From: Streptomyces sp. 13-12-16
GTDB lineage: Bacteria; Actinomycetota; Actinomycetes; Streptomycetales; Streptomycetaceae
Length of the DNA stretch: 37,125 nucleotides
Reading direction: 5' to 3'
Assembly: GCF_002114215.1 (NCBI RefSeq)
Contig: NZ_NCTE01000200.1
Span: forward strand, 1-37,125
This document shows positions 1 through 6,859 of this stretch, piece by piece. The notes under the pieces are model-generated. The model was not told the origin of the DNA. It ran no database searches and worked only from the letters and a program-made list of their open reading frames with translations. Both the position numbers and the translations under genes were made by a program. Each line of letters opens with the position of its first letter. Within the stretch, counting starts at the first letter, position 1.

Positions 1-3
1 GGG

Positions 4-40
4 CGGGGCCGCCGCCGGCGGAGACAGGGCGGCGGCCCCG
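4..40. terminator. strong GC hairpin at left edge
   Basis: A 13-bp perfect inverted repeat (4-16 with 28-40, arms CGGGGCCGCCGCC and GGCGGCGGCCCCG) has an 11-nt loop. It lies downstream of the leftward gene at 153-665 and is a plausible rho-independent-like terminator. Actinobacterial terminators often lack a U-tract, as here. Confidence 0.55.
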
Positions 41-152
41 CCGTACAGGCGGCGCGCGCCCGCGCCGTGCGCGGGCCTCGAACCGGTGGAGAAGGTTTGG
101 ATCACGCTCCGATGCCTTGGCCGGCACGGTGGAGCGACCGCCGGTGAACGGG

Positions 153-665
153 TCACCTGAACAGGGCGATCAGTCCGTTCACCCAGATTCCCAGCATCAC
201 CAAGACCACGGCCAGGCAGCCGGCTCCTGCCAGGAACCCGCTGAACTTACCGGTGCCGGCGTCTGGTTCGTCGTCCGGGGCGGAAGGTATCGAGTCCCAG
301 TCCACCGGGCGCCCCAAGGCTTCGGAGCAGGCGGTTCGTACCGCTGTCAGCTGCTCCACGGCGAACTTGGACGGGGCGAGGGACTCGGGACCACGCCACG
401 CGAGTGCCCTCATGCGTTCTTGGGGTGTCCGGTGCCTCGCTTCGAAGGAGGAGGTCTCCTCCGCGTTCCGGTCCTCCTCGAGGTACATCCAGCGCCCCGC
501 TTCCGCGGGCTCTCCGTACAGCCGGTACACCTCTGCCAGGCGACGGCGGAGGGTCAGGTCGTTGGGGTAGGAGGAGACCAGTCCGCGTAGGCGTTGACGT
601 GCCATGGGCACACGACCGGCTGCCAGATCCGCGTCGACTCGGGCGAGGGTGGCTGTCAGTGGCAT
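153..665 (-). CDS. DUF6584 family protein with C-terminal membrane segment
   Basis: This 170-residue protein resembles the actinobacterial DUF6584 family, whose role is unknown. The N-terminal half reads like TPR-type helices (DADLAAGRVPMARQRLRGL, then LRRRLAEVYRLYGEPAEAGRW), which suggests a protein-interaction surface. The C-terminus (roughly residues 145-168, GCLAVVLVMLGIWVNGLIAL) is a single hydrophobic helix, so the protein is probably a tail-anchored membrane protein. The ATG at 665 is the only good start near the family-like N-terminus. It is transcribed leftward toward the hairpin at 4-40. It lies outside the att-bounded elements and represents the left chromosomal flank. The family assignment is from memory of the sequence pattern. 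Confidence 0.7.
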   Translation of the reverse strand: MPLTATLARVDADLAAGRVPMARQRLRGLVSSYPNDLTLRRRLAEVYRLYGEPAEAGRWMYLEEDRNAEETSSFEARHRTPQERMRALAWRGPESLAPSKFAVEQLTAVRTACSEALGRPVDWDSIPSAPDDEPDAGTGKFSGFLAGAGCLAVVLVMLGIWVNGLIALFR

Positions 666-737
666 AGCTGCATGATCGGTCAGGAGTGTGGGACGTCTCG
701 ACTCCTTTTCGGCGGGTGACCGGTCGACCCCGGTTCA

Positions 738-965
738 GTGGGACGGGAGGGCCCGGTTGCCGCCCGCTGGTGGTGTGGGACCCCGGGGGCCACGAAGACG
801 TACGAGCCGCTGCACGCCGGGCTGCTGCCGGCGGGGACCCGTGCCTACACGGACACCACGGCCGTGCGGGGGACCACGCACTTCTACACGCTGGAAGCGG
901 TGCGCGCCGACGGCGGCGTCGCGGGCACGCACGTGTGGAGCTGCGTCTTCCAGGACCGCGTCTAG
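738..965 (+). pseudogene. remnant of a fibronectin type III-like domain
   Basis: The frame ending at the TAG at 963-965 encodes GTPGATKTYEPLHAGLLPAG, then a segment with THFYTLEAVRADGGVAGTHV. This has the look of the last strands of a fibronectin type III domain (xxYTDTxxxxGTxHFYxLEAV). No credible ribosome binding site or N-terminus precedes it and the upstream frame has no domain pattern. I read it as the 3' remnant of a larger secreted or surface protein, probably cut when sequences were inserted or lost beside the tRNA locus. It could also be chance coding in GC-rich DNA. Confidence 0.4.
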
Positions 966-1134
966 CCGGCACAGGGGCGGTGGAGTCTCGATGGGCGGGC
1001 CAAGCCCCGTCGAGCGCGAGCAGTGGCCGAAGAAGTGGCGGGTCGGGGTCCTGACCTGCGGCCGTGCACTCGATAGCGCGTCCGGGGGCTTCTGAGGCAC
1101 ACCCACAGACCCCCTGACGAACCCTGAAACGCTG

Positions 1135-1176
1135 AAGGGCCGGCCCGGGAGGAAACCCCTCCCGAGCCGGCCCTTC
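1135..1176 (-). terminator. terminator copy A attached to tRNA remnant A
   Basis: A long hairpin (about 18-bp arms around a short GAAAC-type loop, starting AAGGGCCGGCCCGGGAGG) lies immediately 3' of the tRNA-Arg remnant at 1179-1224 on the minus strand. A near-identical copy occurs at 3305-3346. It looks like the ancestral terminator of the tRNA-Arg(CCU) gene, left behind when elements inserted into the tRNA 3' end. Confidence 0.65.
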
Positions 1177-1178
1177 TC

Positions 1179-1224
1179 GCTGTGCCCCCAGCAGGATTCG
1201 AACCTGCGACACCCGCTTCAGGAG
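1179..1224 (-). repeat. att site A: diverged 3' end of tRNA-Arg(CCU)
   Basis: These 46 bp match the 3' half of the intact tRNA gene (23462-23507) with two mismatches, at 1190 and 1219. They hold the acceptor 3' strand, T arm, variable loop and the anticodon-stem end, but no 5' half, so no tRNA can be made. Together with copy B this is a 92-bp direct repeat (1135-1226 and 3305-3396, three mismatches, period 2170 bp). It is best read as the outer attL of a tandem insertion. Confidence 0.85.
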
Positions 1225-1348
1225 TTCGGTCTGACCACCTGTCCACCCGTGTTGCGCGGGGCGGCCGTGGCCGTGTCAGACCGCACGACGCCGCCGCTGT
1301 CCGCGGTCGTCGATGTCAGCCATGGATGTCACCTCACACCGGCTGGGG

Positions 1349-1525
1349 TCACTTGCGCCGCTTGCGTGTCTTCGCCTTGCGTTCGGCTTCCTTGCGCTTC
1401 TTGATGGTGTACGACGACCACTCGCCACGGTGCAGGTTGCATCGCGACGCACCGACCATCGCCAGCCGCCGGCACCGAGTGCCCTTCTCCGTGAGCGCTC
1501 CACACCTGGACTGCGTACGAGCCAC
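1349..1525 (-). CDS. small Cys/His-rich basic protein, putative zinc binder
   Basis: The 58-residue product begins VARTQSRCGAL and has the spacing CGALTEKGTRC, then SRCNLHRGEW. Three cysteines and one histidine in a C-x7-C-x8-C-x2-H arrangement suggest a single zinc site. The C-terminal third is strongly basic (KKRKEAERKAKTRKRRK), suggesting nucleic-acid binding. I recall similar short proteins near actinobacterial phages and integrative elements, but their function is not known. The GTG at 1525 is preceded by a GGTGGGAG ribosome-binding-site-like run and starts right at the conserved part; a longer frame extends upstream without a recognizable pattern. It is the gene closest to att site A. 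Confidence 0.55.
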   Translation of the reverse strand: MARTQSRCGALTEKGTRCRRLAMVGASRCNLHRGEWSSYTIKKRKEAERKAKTRKRRK

Positions 1526-1841
1526 GTCTCCCACCCCCGGTCTCGGCCGTCGTGCGGACCAGTGCAGGATTGCCGGGCACATGTCCTCTGTGGAAGGCGC
1601 ACTGCTCCGCGCAGCGGTGCACGACGGCCCAAGGAGGTTGCTCTGGGGCGCACGCTTTCCAACTGTGTCGGTGGGGTGGTGGACGTCGTTCGGGGGCGTT
1701 CACCTGCGTTCATTCCCGTGCGGATGGTGAGACGACCCTTGCATCCGACTCTGCCTGAACGACGGTGGACGCCGGTGAACGAGACGGAAACTGAGACGGT
1801 GCCAGTGGGTCAGGTGCTCATGCTCCCGCCCCCGGGGCCGC

Positions 1842-2735
1842 TCAGCTTCCCTGCGCGCCGTCCGCGAGAGCGGTGGTGTCCTCGGGCAGCGGGGTCTCGA
1901 TGGACACGGGTTGATTGATGTCGAGGAAGGTGATGGTCAGGTCCAGTGGCCCGCCGCCGGTGCTGGCCTGCTTGTCGTTGGGCTCGGCTCGCATGCGGAA
2001 CTGCTTGGCATGGTCGTCACCGTCGATCCACAGGTCCATGGTGAGTGTGTCGGAGACGCCCAGCCCCATGAACTGATCGAGGCTCTCGATCAGGCGCTCC
2101 CGGGTCGCTTCGTCCACGGCGCCTTTACGGGCGGCAAGCAGACTGCCGCTGGTGACCGTTCCTTTGTAGTGCCTGGTCCTGGTGCCGTCGACCGTCTCAG
2201 TCCCGATCATCTGCAGGTCCTTGGACCCGGTCAGGAGTGTGGACTGCACGACGGGGCTTCCCTCGATCTGACGAGGGAGTACGCCATAGGACTTGTTGTC
2301 CACTGCGCCGTGACCCCATGCGGCAGGGTCAGCTCTGAACCAGCTCTTGCCGTCCAGCTTCTCGGAGTCGACCGCACTCCCGCCGACGTACATCACCTCG
2401 TTGACGAACCGGACCTCCAGATGGCTGTCCCCGTCCTGGTCGGCAACGGTCATCTTCATACTCATGGTCAGCGGTTCCGTGTTCATGGATGCCTCGGCCT
2501 CCAGACGGCCCTTCTCCGGCACGGTCCCGGTGATCCGATAGTGGAGCGACCTGATGTCCTCGGAGTTCGTCGCCGCCTTCGCCACGGCCGTCGCGGGTGT
2601 CACCTTGGGCGGGTCTTCATTCGCGGAATCACTCTCGGCGCCTCCGCAGGCAACCGTTCCCCCAGCGAGCAGCACGGCGGCGAACGCCACGCTCGTCACT
2701 CTGCGTGGTACGGAACCACGCGCTGAAACCCTCAC
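1842..2735 (-). CDS. secreted lipoprotein, LppX/LolA-like fold candidate
   Basis: The 297-residue protein starts at GTG 2735 behind GGGGGAATC. A basic N-terminus and hydrophobic stretch (about residues 12-29) end in TVAC at Cys30, a type II lipoprotein signal peptide. The mature part has the alternating strand pattern of actinobacterial LppX/LprG or LolA-like lipoproteins: VAKAATNSEDIRSLHYRITG, then TMDLWIDGDDHAKQFRM. Such proteins sit on the outer face of the membrane and bind hydrophobic ligands, but no specific ligand can be read here. It is transcribed leftward alone, inside the small att-flanked segment. A longer frame upstream to 2867 lacks a signal-peptide logic and was not used. Confidence 0.7.
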   Translation of the reverse strand: MRVSARGSVPRRVTSVAFAAVLLAGGTVACGGAESDSANEDPPKVTPATAVAKAATNSEDIRSLHYRITGTVPEKGRLEAEASMNTEPLTMSMKMTVADQDGDSHLEVRFVNEVMYVGGSAVDSEKLDGKSWFRADPAAWGHGAVDNKSYGVLPRQIEGSPVVQSTLLTGSKDLQMIGTETVDGTRTRHYKGTVTSGSLLAARKGAVDEATRERLIESLDQFMGLGVSDTLTMDLWIDGDDHAKQFRMRAEPNDKQASTGGGPLDLTITFLDINQPVSIETPLPEDTTALADGAQGS

Positions 2736-2963
2736 GATTCCCCCGGAATTGGGCGGCTGGCCCCTGGCTGACCCATGCCAAGGCTGCGAGCGTACCCCGG
2801 CATGTGTCCTGTGATCCGCTGGGTTCATGTGAGGCACGCGAGACAGACCACACACGTCTGCCCGCACGAACTTCTGCGGCGTTGGACTTCCAGCTTGGGA
2901 AGCTGCGGAACGTTGGAACCAGCTAGGGCGCTGAACTGGGCGAACGGTGCCCCTGCTGTCTCT

Positions 2964-3146
2964 TCAGGCTGGTCCCTCTTCGCTATGGCTCCCCGATGTT
3001 CCCCGCTCGATCCGGTGCGCTTGTGGTGCGGCTTCCGATGTGCGGGGCAGCACGTCATCGGTTGCTGATTCGGATTCGTGCAGCGCGACAAGTTCCTTCA
3101 GGTCGTTCGCGGCCATGACCTGTGCGAGACGTCCGGCGATTTTCAC
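2964..3146 (-). CDS. small hypothetical protein
   Basis: A possible 60-residue product from GTG 3146 begins VKIAGRLAQVMAANDLKELV, an amphipathic helix, followed by a low-complexity polar tail. The first 30 residues have normal coding bias, but no clear ribosome binding site is visible and I recognise no family. It ends 3' of repeat B, within the small att-flanked segment, and could be the degraded end of a longer gene. Treat as a weak call. Confidence 0.25.
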   Translation of the reverse strand: MKIAGRLAQVMAANDLKELVALHESESATDDVLPRTSEAAPQAHRIERGTSGSHSEEGPA

Positions 3147-3304
3147 GGGCCCGAGGGTAGCGGCAGCTCGCGGAACAGTGCCGATACCGGGACGTCGCCC
3201 GTCTCCTCGGGACCATGATCCGCGAGGGTGGGAGGGACCCGGCCAGGAGATGCGGATTCCGCGTGGATGTGGTGGCACGCCTGGGGCACGGCGTCCGGAA
3301 CGAC

Positions 3305-3346
3305 AAGGGCCAGCCCGGGAGGAAACCCCTCCCGAGCCGGCCCTTC
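3305..3346 (-). terminator. terminator copy B attached to tRNA remnant B
   Basis: This is the second copy of the long hairpin found at 1135-1176, with one base difference in the left arm (3312 A versus 1142 G). It directly follows, on the minus strand, the tRNA 3' remnant at 3349-3394. Before the larger element inserted, this would have terminated the tRNA transcript; the intact tRNA now uses an unrelated hairpin at 23413-23449. Confidence 0.65.
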
Positions 3347-3348
3347 TC

Positions 3349-3394
3349 GCTGTGCCCCCGGCAGGATTCGAACCTGCGACACCCGCTTTAGGAG
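3349..3394 (-). repeat. att site B (attL of the large element): 3' end of tRNA-Arg(CCU)
   Basis: All 46 bp are identical to 23462-23507, which spans the 3' part of the intact tRNA-Arg(CCU). Identity stops abruptly on both sides: left of 3349 versus 23462, and right of 3394 versus 23507. That is the signature of a site-specific insertion whose core is the tRNA 3' half including the T arm and part of the anticodon arm. It marks the left end of the 20-kb element. Confidence 0.92.
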
Positions 3395-3594
3395 TTTCCC
3401 CTGAGTGGGGCCTTGACCTGCGAAAACGTCCGTCGTGGGGTGCCTGGCCACGGGAAACACGTCTCTGCGGTTCTCACGTGTTCACGGGGTTTCCCGGCTT
3501 CATGTGTGCTGAATGCGTGTCGGCGGGTGCCGCCCGGCGTAGGCGCGGGTCGCTCGGGAGAGGCCGACGAGCGGTCCGAGCCAGGTGCGTCTTG

Positions 3595-4041
3595 TCAGAC
3601 CTTCTCGACTCGCACGGGGCGGCCTGCGAGAAGCTGATGCAGATCGTCGGTGTCCGAGGTGAAGACGGTTGCCTGGGCTCCCTGCGCGGCTTCCCGTGCG
3701 GCCACGGCAGCCAGGACGGCGTCGATGGCGTACTTGTGCCCGTGCAGGCCGGCGGTCTTCAGCATGTCCCGTGCCGTGGCGATCACCTGGTCGTCCGTGT
3801 GCACGATGCGAATCCGGGACAGCGTCCAGTTCCACAGCGCCTGCCTCGACGTGTCGCTGGGGTTCCATGCTTCCAAGGTGGTGAGCGCCGAGGTGACGAT
3901 GGGGATGTCGAGTCGCGGAGCCGCCTTGACCAGCGCGGTCATCTCCCGGTCACCCTGAATCGCCTTGGAAAGGGCCTCGGAGTCGAACACGAAGACGCGC
4001 TGCCGCGGCTGGTGCAGCTTTGCTCGGGAGGTACGGCTCAC
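3595..4041 (-). CDS. PIN-domain ribonuclease toxin (VapC-like)
   Basis: The 148-residue protein has the PIN nuclease pattern: VFVFDSEALSKA with Asp20, TTLEAW with Glu57, AIDAVLAAVA with Asp107 and TSDTDDLHQL with Asp130/132. These acidic residues bind the Mg2+ or Mn2+ used to cleave RNA. The GTG start at 4041 overlaps the stop of the upstream antitoxin gene by four bases (GTGA), which is typical translational coupling in vapBC-type operons. Length fits the family. Its place next to attL suggests that it stabilises the element against loss, an inference from position. The exact RNA target cannot be read from sequence. Confidence 0.85.
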   Translation of the reverse strand: MSRTSRAKLHQPRQRVFVFDSEALSKAIQGDREMTALVKAAPRLDIPIVTSALTTLEAWNPSDTSRQALWNWTLSRIRIVHTDDQVIATARDMLKTAGLHGHKYAIDAVLAAVAAREAAQGAQATVFTSDTDDLHQLLAGRPVRVEKV

Positions 4042-4304
4042 GCGGCCGCACCGGGATGCGATCGCTGCTCGTCGTGCCAGTCGTCGATGGCAGCGATGCG
4101 GTCCAGTGCCGCCTGCTGCTCGTCGTCCGTCACGGCACCGTGCTCTTCCTCCAGACGCTCGGCCAACTCGCGCAGCCGGTCCATGGCGTCCTGATGAGCG
4201 GCGGCAGCCGCGATGTAACTGGACACTCCGCGTGCGTCGACGCGTTCCTTGATCGATTCCACTAGCTCTTCCGGCACGGTGATGGTGATCTTCCGAGTTG
4301 CCAT
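4038..4304 (-). CDS. ribbon-helix-helix antitoxin (VapB-like)
   Basis: The 88-residue protein begins MATRKITITVPEELVESI, a ribbon followed by helix as in CopG/RHH repressors, and continues with an acidic helical tail (ELAERLEEEHGAVTDDEQQ) suited to wrap and neutralise the toxin. It is the first gene of a two-gene operon with the PIN protein, overlapping it by four bases. The start codon lies inside a perfect palindrome at 4300-4318, so autorepression by the RHH dimer is likely. With a CATACT -10-like box only a few bases before the ATG, the transcript may be nearly leaderless. Confidence 0.85.
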   Translation of the reverse strand: MATRKITITVPEELVESIKERVDARGVSSYIAAAAAHQDAMDRLRELAERLEEEHGAVTDDEQQAALDRIAAIDDWHDEQRSHPGAAA

Positions 4305-4318
4305 ACTCCAAGTATGGC
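4300..4318 (-). promoter_or_regulatory. palindromic operator of the toxin-antitoxin operon
   Basis: GCCATACT-CCA-AGTATGGC has perfect 8-bp arms (4300-4307 and 4311-4318). The antitoxin ATG (complement of 4302-4304) lies in the left arm, and on the minus strand the box CATACT resembles a -10 element. Binding of the RHH antitoxin here would block both promoter and start. Confidence 0.7.
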
Positions 4319-4480
4319 AGATGCTGTGTCGGATGACCTGGCTCTCTCGCGAATCTGGCCCGGAAATCCCGTGCTGTGTGGCGTTGTTCTGCCTGATCAG
4401 GGGGTCGCGGCATGGGGATGAGGATCAGCGCGTGACGGCTCGTCTCACGTCGTCCGCTCACGCATCGCTCACACGCACAG

Positions 4481-4505
4481 GCGCCGGCTCACCTCAGGCC
4501 GGCGC
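4481..4505 (-). terminator. hairpin downstream of the desaturase gene
   Basis: Arms GCGCCGGC (4481-4488) and GCCGGCGC (4498-4505) are perfect, with a 9-nt loop. The site is about 50 bases beyond the desaturase stop codon in the 252-bp gap before the antitoxin promoter and probably terminates the desaturase transcript. Confidence 0.5.
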
Positions 4506-4556
4506 GCTTCCAGCAGGTCCGACTGGAGGACCCATGCTCCACCTCATGGTCACCGG

Positions 4557-5627
4557 TCACTCCGCCGAGGGATGCGCACGCGCCTGGGTGGGGACGCGGG
4601 CGTGCCGGAGTGGTGCTCCGGCCTGATGGAGACTGGCGAGGGCCAGCCGGTAGGAGGTGATCAGCCCGGTTTCCACGTAGTCCAGACCCAGTTCCTGGCA
4701 GTGGCGCCGGACGATGGTCCGGGCCTTGCGCAGGTTGGGGCTGGGCATGCTGGGGAACAGGTGGTGCTCGATCTGGTGGTTCAGCCCGCCCAGTGCGATG
4801 TCGGTGAGCCTGCCGCCGCGCACGTTGCGTGAGGTGAGCACCTGGCGACGGAGGAAGTCCGGGCGGTCCTCGCCTGTCAGGATCGGCATGCCCTTGTGGT
4901 TGGGCGCGAAGAGGGAGCCCAGGTAGACGCCGAACAGGCACTGGTGGACGGCGAGGAAGGCGATCGCCATGCCGGGCGGCAGCAGCCACAGCAGCACGGT
5001 CAGGTAGAGCACGAAGTGCGCGAACAGCAGGACGCCGTCGAGCGTGCGGTGCTTGAGCGAACGATTGGCCAGTGCCTTCACGCTAGACACGTGCAGGTTG
5101 AAGCCCTCCAGGGTGAGGAGCGGGAAGAACAGGAACGCCTGCCAGCGGCCGATCAGGCGGGGGAGCCCCTTGGCGGCCCGCGCCTGGTCCTGGGACCAGA
5201 CCAGCAGGTCGGGGTCGAGGTCGGGGTCGAGTTCCTCGTGGTTGGGGTTGGCGTGGTGGCGGGTGTGCTTGTCCTGCCACCAGCCGTAGCCCATCCCGAT
5301 ACCGGCACCGGCGATCCGTCCGGACACCTCGCTGGCCCGGCGTCGGCGGAACACCTGGCGGTGCGCCGCGTCATGGGCGAGCAGGGCGACCTGGCCGAAC
5401 ACGACGCCGAGGAAGGCGGCGACCGCCAGAGTCCACCAACTGTCGCCGATGAGCGCGACGGCGGCCCACCCACTGACGTAGAGCCCGGCCACCACCGTGG
5501 TCCGCAGCGCGTAATAGCCGGGACGGCGCTCCAGCAGCCCGGCGGCGGCGATCTTTCTCGACAGGCGGGCGAAGTCACTTCCGGACGCCTCCGAGGACGG
5601 GGGGCGGACCGTGGTGTTACTGCTCAT
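4557..5627 (-). CDS. membrane fatty-acid desaturase
   Basis: The 356-residue protein is a membrane-bound di-iron desaturase that would introduce a double bond into acyl chains of membrane lipids. The three histidine boxes are all present: HDAAH at residues 85-89, HTRHH at 121-125 and HQIEHH at 284-289. Hydrophobic pairs flank them (about 42-84 and 165-245), and the box order matches DesA3-like actinobacterial acyl-lipid or acyl-CoA desaturases. The ATG at 5627 begins just before the first conserved region; the frame runs open to 5807 but upstream sequence looks like leader. It stands alone, leftward, in the element cargo. A SigB-like promoter at 5810-5834 would give a 180-nt leader containing a hairpin. 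Regiospecificity and electron donor are not evident; no ferredoxin or reductase gene is adjacent. Confidence 0.88.
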   Translation of the reverse strand: MSSNTTVRPPSSEASGSDFARLSRKIAAAGLLERRPGYYALRTTVVAGLYVSGWAAVALIGDSWWTLAVAAFLGVVFGQVALLAHDAAHRQVFRRRRASEVSGRIAGAGIGMGYGWWQDKHTRHHANPNHEELDPDLDPDLLVWSQDQARAAKGLPRLIGRWQAFLFFPLLTLEGFNLHVSSVKALANRSLKHRTLDGVLLFAHFVLYLTVLLWLLPPGMAIAFLAVHQCLFGVYLGSLFAPNHKGMPILTGEDRPDFLRRQVLTSRNVRGGRLTDIALGGLNHQIEHHLFPSMPSPNLRKARTIVRRHCQELGLDYVETGLITSYRLALASLHQAGAPLRHARVPTQARAHPSAE

Positions 5628-5941
5628 GATGGTGAAACTCTTTCCGAAGAAGGCCGGTCGGCTCGGCGCCGCCCCGGGAGCCGCTGGGACCGGGCCGCAG
5701 GCAGAGCCTTTCGTCCTCCGTGGTTGCGGACACATCACGCGACCACGGAGCTGGGAGGCGTCTGCTTCGTCCGTCAGCGGCTGCTGCGCAGGCCCTCTGT
5801 TTCTCACGGGTACCCCGCCGCGGGCGTCTCACACCGTGTCAGACGGGGCTTCCGGAGCGGTCCGCGTGCATGTCGGCAGAACCGACTCCGTCCGGTGAAG
5901 CGGATCCGCTGATGGCTGATGAGTGCTCGATGCCTGGCCGG
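5628..5941. other. 314-bp intergenic leader and promoter region of the desaturase
   Basis: No gene is credible here. The region contains a perfect 9-bp inverted repeat CTCCGTGGT/ACCACGGAG (5716-5724 with 5742-5750), placed inside the presumed 5' leader of the desaturase, and a SigB-like promoter at 5810-5834. Confidence 0.5.
5810..5834 (-). promoter_or_regulatory. candidate SigB-type stress promoter of the desaturase
   Basis: On the minus strand GTGT (5834-5831), a 15-nt spacer and GGGTAC (5815-5810) fit the Streptomyces SigB-family pattern GNNT-N14-16-GGGTAC/T. The -10 lies 183 bases before the desaturase ATG. The motif is short and chance matches occur in GC-rich DNA, but placement and strand are right for a stress-induced desaturase. 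Confidence 0.4.
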
Positions 5942-6727
5942 TCAGGCCGCGGTCTCGGTGATGAGGACGGCAACGGTGACCGGGCCCGGGGCGTCGGTGG
6001 CCGTTGCGGCGGTCACGGCGGCCCGGACGGCGTGCGCGACTTCCAGGGGATGGTGTCCGGGGGAGACCGCGAGGTGGACCTCGACACGCCGGTCGGGTGG
6101 GTCGGCATGGTCCTCCATCTTGACCGGGCGGCTCCCCAGCACGGTGGTGAGGCCGGCGACGCCCGGAACACCCGTTGCGACGTCCGCCAGATCCCCGACG
6201 GGCCCTCTCGGGGAGCCCGCTCCGGTCACGGGGAGCGAGCTCCGTGCGGCTGCGGTCGTTGCTGCGGCTGTGCTGTGCGGCGTGAGCCTCATGGATCTCG
6301 CAACGGTCCGCGCCTTCGTACCTGTCTGCGGGACCTCATGGACATCCGTGACGCGCAGGTCGGCTGTCACGGTGGCCAGACCGAGCCGTCGAGCGGCCGC
6401 GTCCAGCAGTCTGCTCCTCAACTGGTCGGCGGTTTCGGGCAGTGGCTCCCCGAGTGATGCCGAAAAGGCGGTTTCGATCCTGAGCGGGCCCGGCAGCATC
6501 GCGCCGGCCGGCGGACGGACGGCCGGCTCGGACACGGATTCGAGCGGCGCCGGCCCGATGCGCAGAGACTCCAGCCGCACCCCGGGAATCTCGTTCGCGG
6601 CCCGCCCGAGGGCCTGGACGGCCGCTTGCTCGGTGATCCATGTCCCGTCGGCGGGCCCGCCCAGCGGGAGCAGCCGACCCTGGCCGAACCGGTGCCGTAC
6701 CACCTGCGTCCCTGCTTCGGTCTTCAC
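5942..6727 (-). CDS. nucleopolyhedrovirus P10-family / Asp23-associated protein
   Basis: The 261-residue product matches my memory of a Streptomyces family annotated as nucleopolyhedrovirus P10-like, regularly found beside Asp23 genes. The N-terminal part has VVRHRFGQGRLLPLGGPADG followed by WITEQAAVQALGRAA, and the C-terminal part (VEVHLAVSPGHHPLEVAHAV, then VTVAVLITETAA) reads like the end of an Asp23/Gls24 domain. GTG 6727, preceded by GTGAGAGG, is chosen because the family pattern starts right after it; a longer frame to 6793 adds residues without pattern. It is transcribed divergently from the Asp23 operon with a 132-bp shared control region. The role is presumably in the same cell-envelope stress complex, but no biochemical function is known to me. 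Confidence 0.65.
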   Translation of the reverse strand: MKTEAGTQVVRHRFGQGRLLPLGGPADGTWITEQAAVQALGRAANEIPGVRLESLRIGPAPLESVSEPAVRPPAGAMLPGPLRIETAFSASLGEPLPETADQLRSRLLDAAARRLGLATVTADLRVTDVHEVPQTGTKARTVARSMRLTPHSTAAATTAAARSSLPVTGAGSPRGPVGDLADVATGVPGVAGLTTVLGSRPVKMEDHADPPDRRVEVHLAVSPGHHPLEVAHAVRAAVTAATATDAPGPVTVAVLITETAA

Positions 6728-6784
6728 CGGCCTCTCACCCTCTCTCAGGCGACTTGTCAGACCCTCGTGCCTCGCAGCGTTCAA

Positions 6785-6814
6785 TTCCCGCAATGCATGC
6801 TAAGTAAATATAAT
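6785..6814 (+). promoter_or_regulatory. candidate promoter of the Asp23 operon
   Basis: A perfect TATAAT (6809-6814) sits in an unusually AT-rich island (6796-6822), 46 bases before the Asp23 ATG. The hexamer TTCCCG 18 bases upstream (6785-6790) is only a weak -35 match. The GGGAGG ribosome binding site follows at about 6844-6849. Confidence 0.5.
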
Positions 6815-6859
6815 GGGACAAATGAGGGCCAGATGGACCTCTGAGGGAGGAATATCCCG

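Larger units (their letters stand above)
1179..3348. mobile_element. att-flanked 2.2-kb segment without integrase (CIME-like remnant)
   Basis: The segment lies between tRNA-derived repeats A (1179) and B (3349). It encodes a lipoprotein (1842-2735) and a small Cys/His protein (1349-1525), but no recombinase, relaxase or replication gene. Elements bounded by att sites yet lacking their own integrase are known as cis-mobilizable elements (CIMEs), and they commonly sit in tandem with an intact element in the same tRNA. Decay of a once-complete element by deletion would give the same picture. Confidence 0.6.
3147..3594. other. gene-free attL region
   Basis: Apart from terminator B and att site B this stretch has no convincing gene. 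To the right of the core it carries three GTTTCCC-type heptamers (3394-3400 and 3489-3495 forward, 3452-3458 inverted) and a 7-bp inverted repeat AACACGT/ACGTGTT (3456-3462 with 3476-3482). These are candidates for integrase or excisionase arm sites. Confidence 0.4.

Noticed and set aside
962-1246. Leftward open frame reading through tRNA remnant A (similar frames at 3143-3460 and 23308-23580)
   Set aside because: The conserved-looking GVAGSNPAGGT stretch is only the translated tRNA T arm, a well-known false gene signal.
2825-3091. 88-codon leftward frame with several cysteines
   Set aside because: It has poor codon bias, no ribosome binding site and overlaps another weak candidate; no family pattern.
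1179-3394. Remnants A and B as working tRNA genes
   Set aside because: Both lack the D arm and the 5' acceptor strand, so no cloverleaf can form.
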